Origin: Oscillibacter sp. | GTDB taxonomy: Bacteria > Bacillota > Clostridia > Oscillospirales > Oscillospiraceae | Direction of reading: 5' to 3' | DNA: 5,195 nucleotides | NCBI GenBank assembly: GCA_022796315.1 | Contig: JAAWIL010000147.1 | Span: forward strand, 1 to 5,195 | Shown: in pieces, positions 5,101 through 5,195 of the stretch | Layout of the letters: each line of letters begins with the position of its first letter | Position numbering within the stretch: position 1 is the stretch's first letter | Program-made: the position numbers and the translations under genes | Notes under the pieces: generated by a model | What the model saw: only the letters and a program-made list of their open reading frames with translations | Told to the model about the DNA's origin: nothing | The model's database searches: none

Positions 5101-5195
5101 AGAGCCTGTTTAAAATCTCCCCGCGCATGTCTTGGCGGCGTATTTTCCGCCCTGACTGCGTTAAAAATCCTTGCCATCCGTCAGGATGCCTGCGG
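5101..5195. repeat. candidate dispersed intergenic repeat at the window edge
   Basis: This AT/GC-mosaic stretch upstream of lysC contains short inverted repeats: GGCGG (5134-5138) with CCGCC (5147-5151), and CATCC with GGATG around GTCA near 5174-5187. It also contains TTTTCCGCCCTG (5143-5154), a 12-base direct copy of 5081-5092. One minus-strand frame is open through it and into lysC but encodes no recognisable domain. From memory it resembles short multicopy intergenic sequences of Oscillospiraceae genomes, which I could not verify. It is truncated by the window. Confidence 0.35.

Noticed and set aside
5001..5177. An N-terminal extension of LysC starting at 5177
   Set aside because: The aspartokinase family begins at the MSLIVQKFGG position, a ribosome binding site lies inside the would-be extension, and the extra residues come from the possible repeat.

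Overview
This window looks like a chromosomal segment from a GC-rich gut-type member of the Clostridia, most likely Oscillospiraceae/Ruminococcaceae in the broad sense. That placement is an inference. It rests on the strong G/C preference at third codon positions, clear AGGAGG-type ribosome binding sites, an ECF sigma factor of a style common in gut Clostridia, and the UPF0237-UPF0210 gene pair typical of Firmicutes. No mobile element, CRISPR array, tRNA or rRNA was recognised.

Layout. Bases 1-153 on the plus strand are the last 50 codons of an NADP-type glutamate dehydrogenase (gdhA). A convergent gap of 226 bases (154-379) follows, holding five consecutive perfect or near-perfect hairpins. 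All other genes are on the minus strand and read from right to left. The upstream transcription unit is lysC (aspartokinase, 5000-3789), then a small UPF0237 ACT-domain protein (3697-3428), then a UPF0210/DUF711 'PFL family' protein (3413-2055). A good intrinsic terminator (2024-1985) closes it. The second unit is an ECF sigma factor (1887-1333) whose stop codon overlaps, in the tetranucleotide ATGA, the start of a single-pass membrane protein (1336-380) that is probably its anti-sigma/sensor partner.

How the genes may work together. LysC makes aspartyl phosphate, the entry to lysine, diaminopimelate, threonine and methionine synthesis, and carries two C-terminal ACT domains for allosteric control. 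A strong internal Shine-Dalgarno and a GTG at codon 246 suggest that a separate regulatory beta subunit is also made, as known for Bacillus subtilis lysC. The next gene is a free-standing ACT domain, so this operon encodes three ACT domains. It ends with UPF0210, a conserved enzyme-like family for which I know no established function. The arrangement suggests that UPF0237/UPF0210 is tied to amino-acid metabolism. The sigma/membrane-protein pair is an independent envelope-signalling module, separated from the lysC operon by the terminator.

The points most worth checking are the internal lysC start, the lysC-UPF0237-UPF0210 operon, the hairpin array after gdhA, the palindrome beside the sigma-factor ribosome binding site, and the possible dispersed repeat at the right edge (about 5101-5195).
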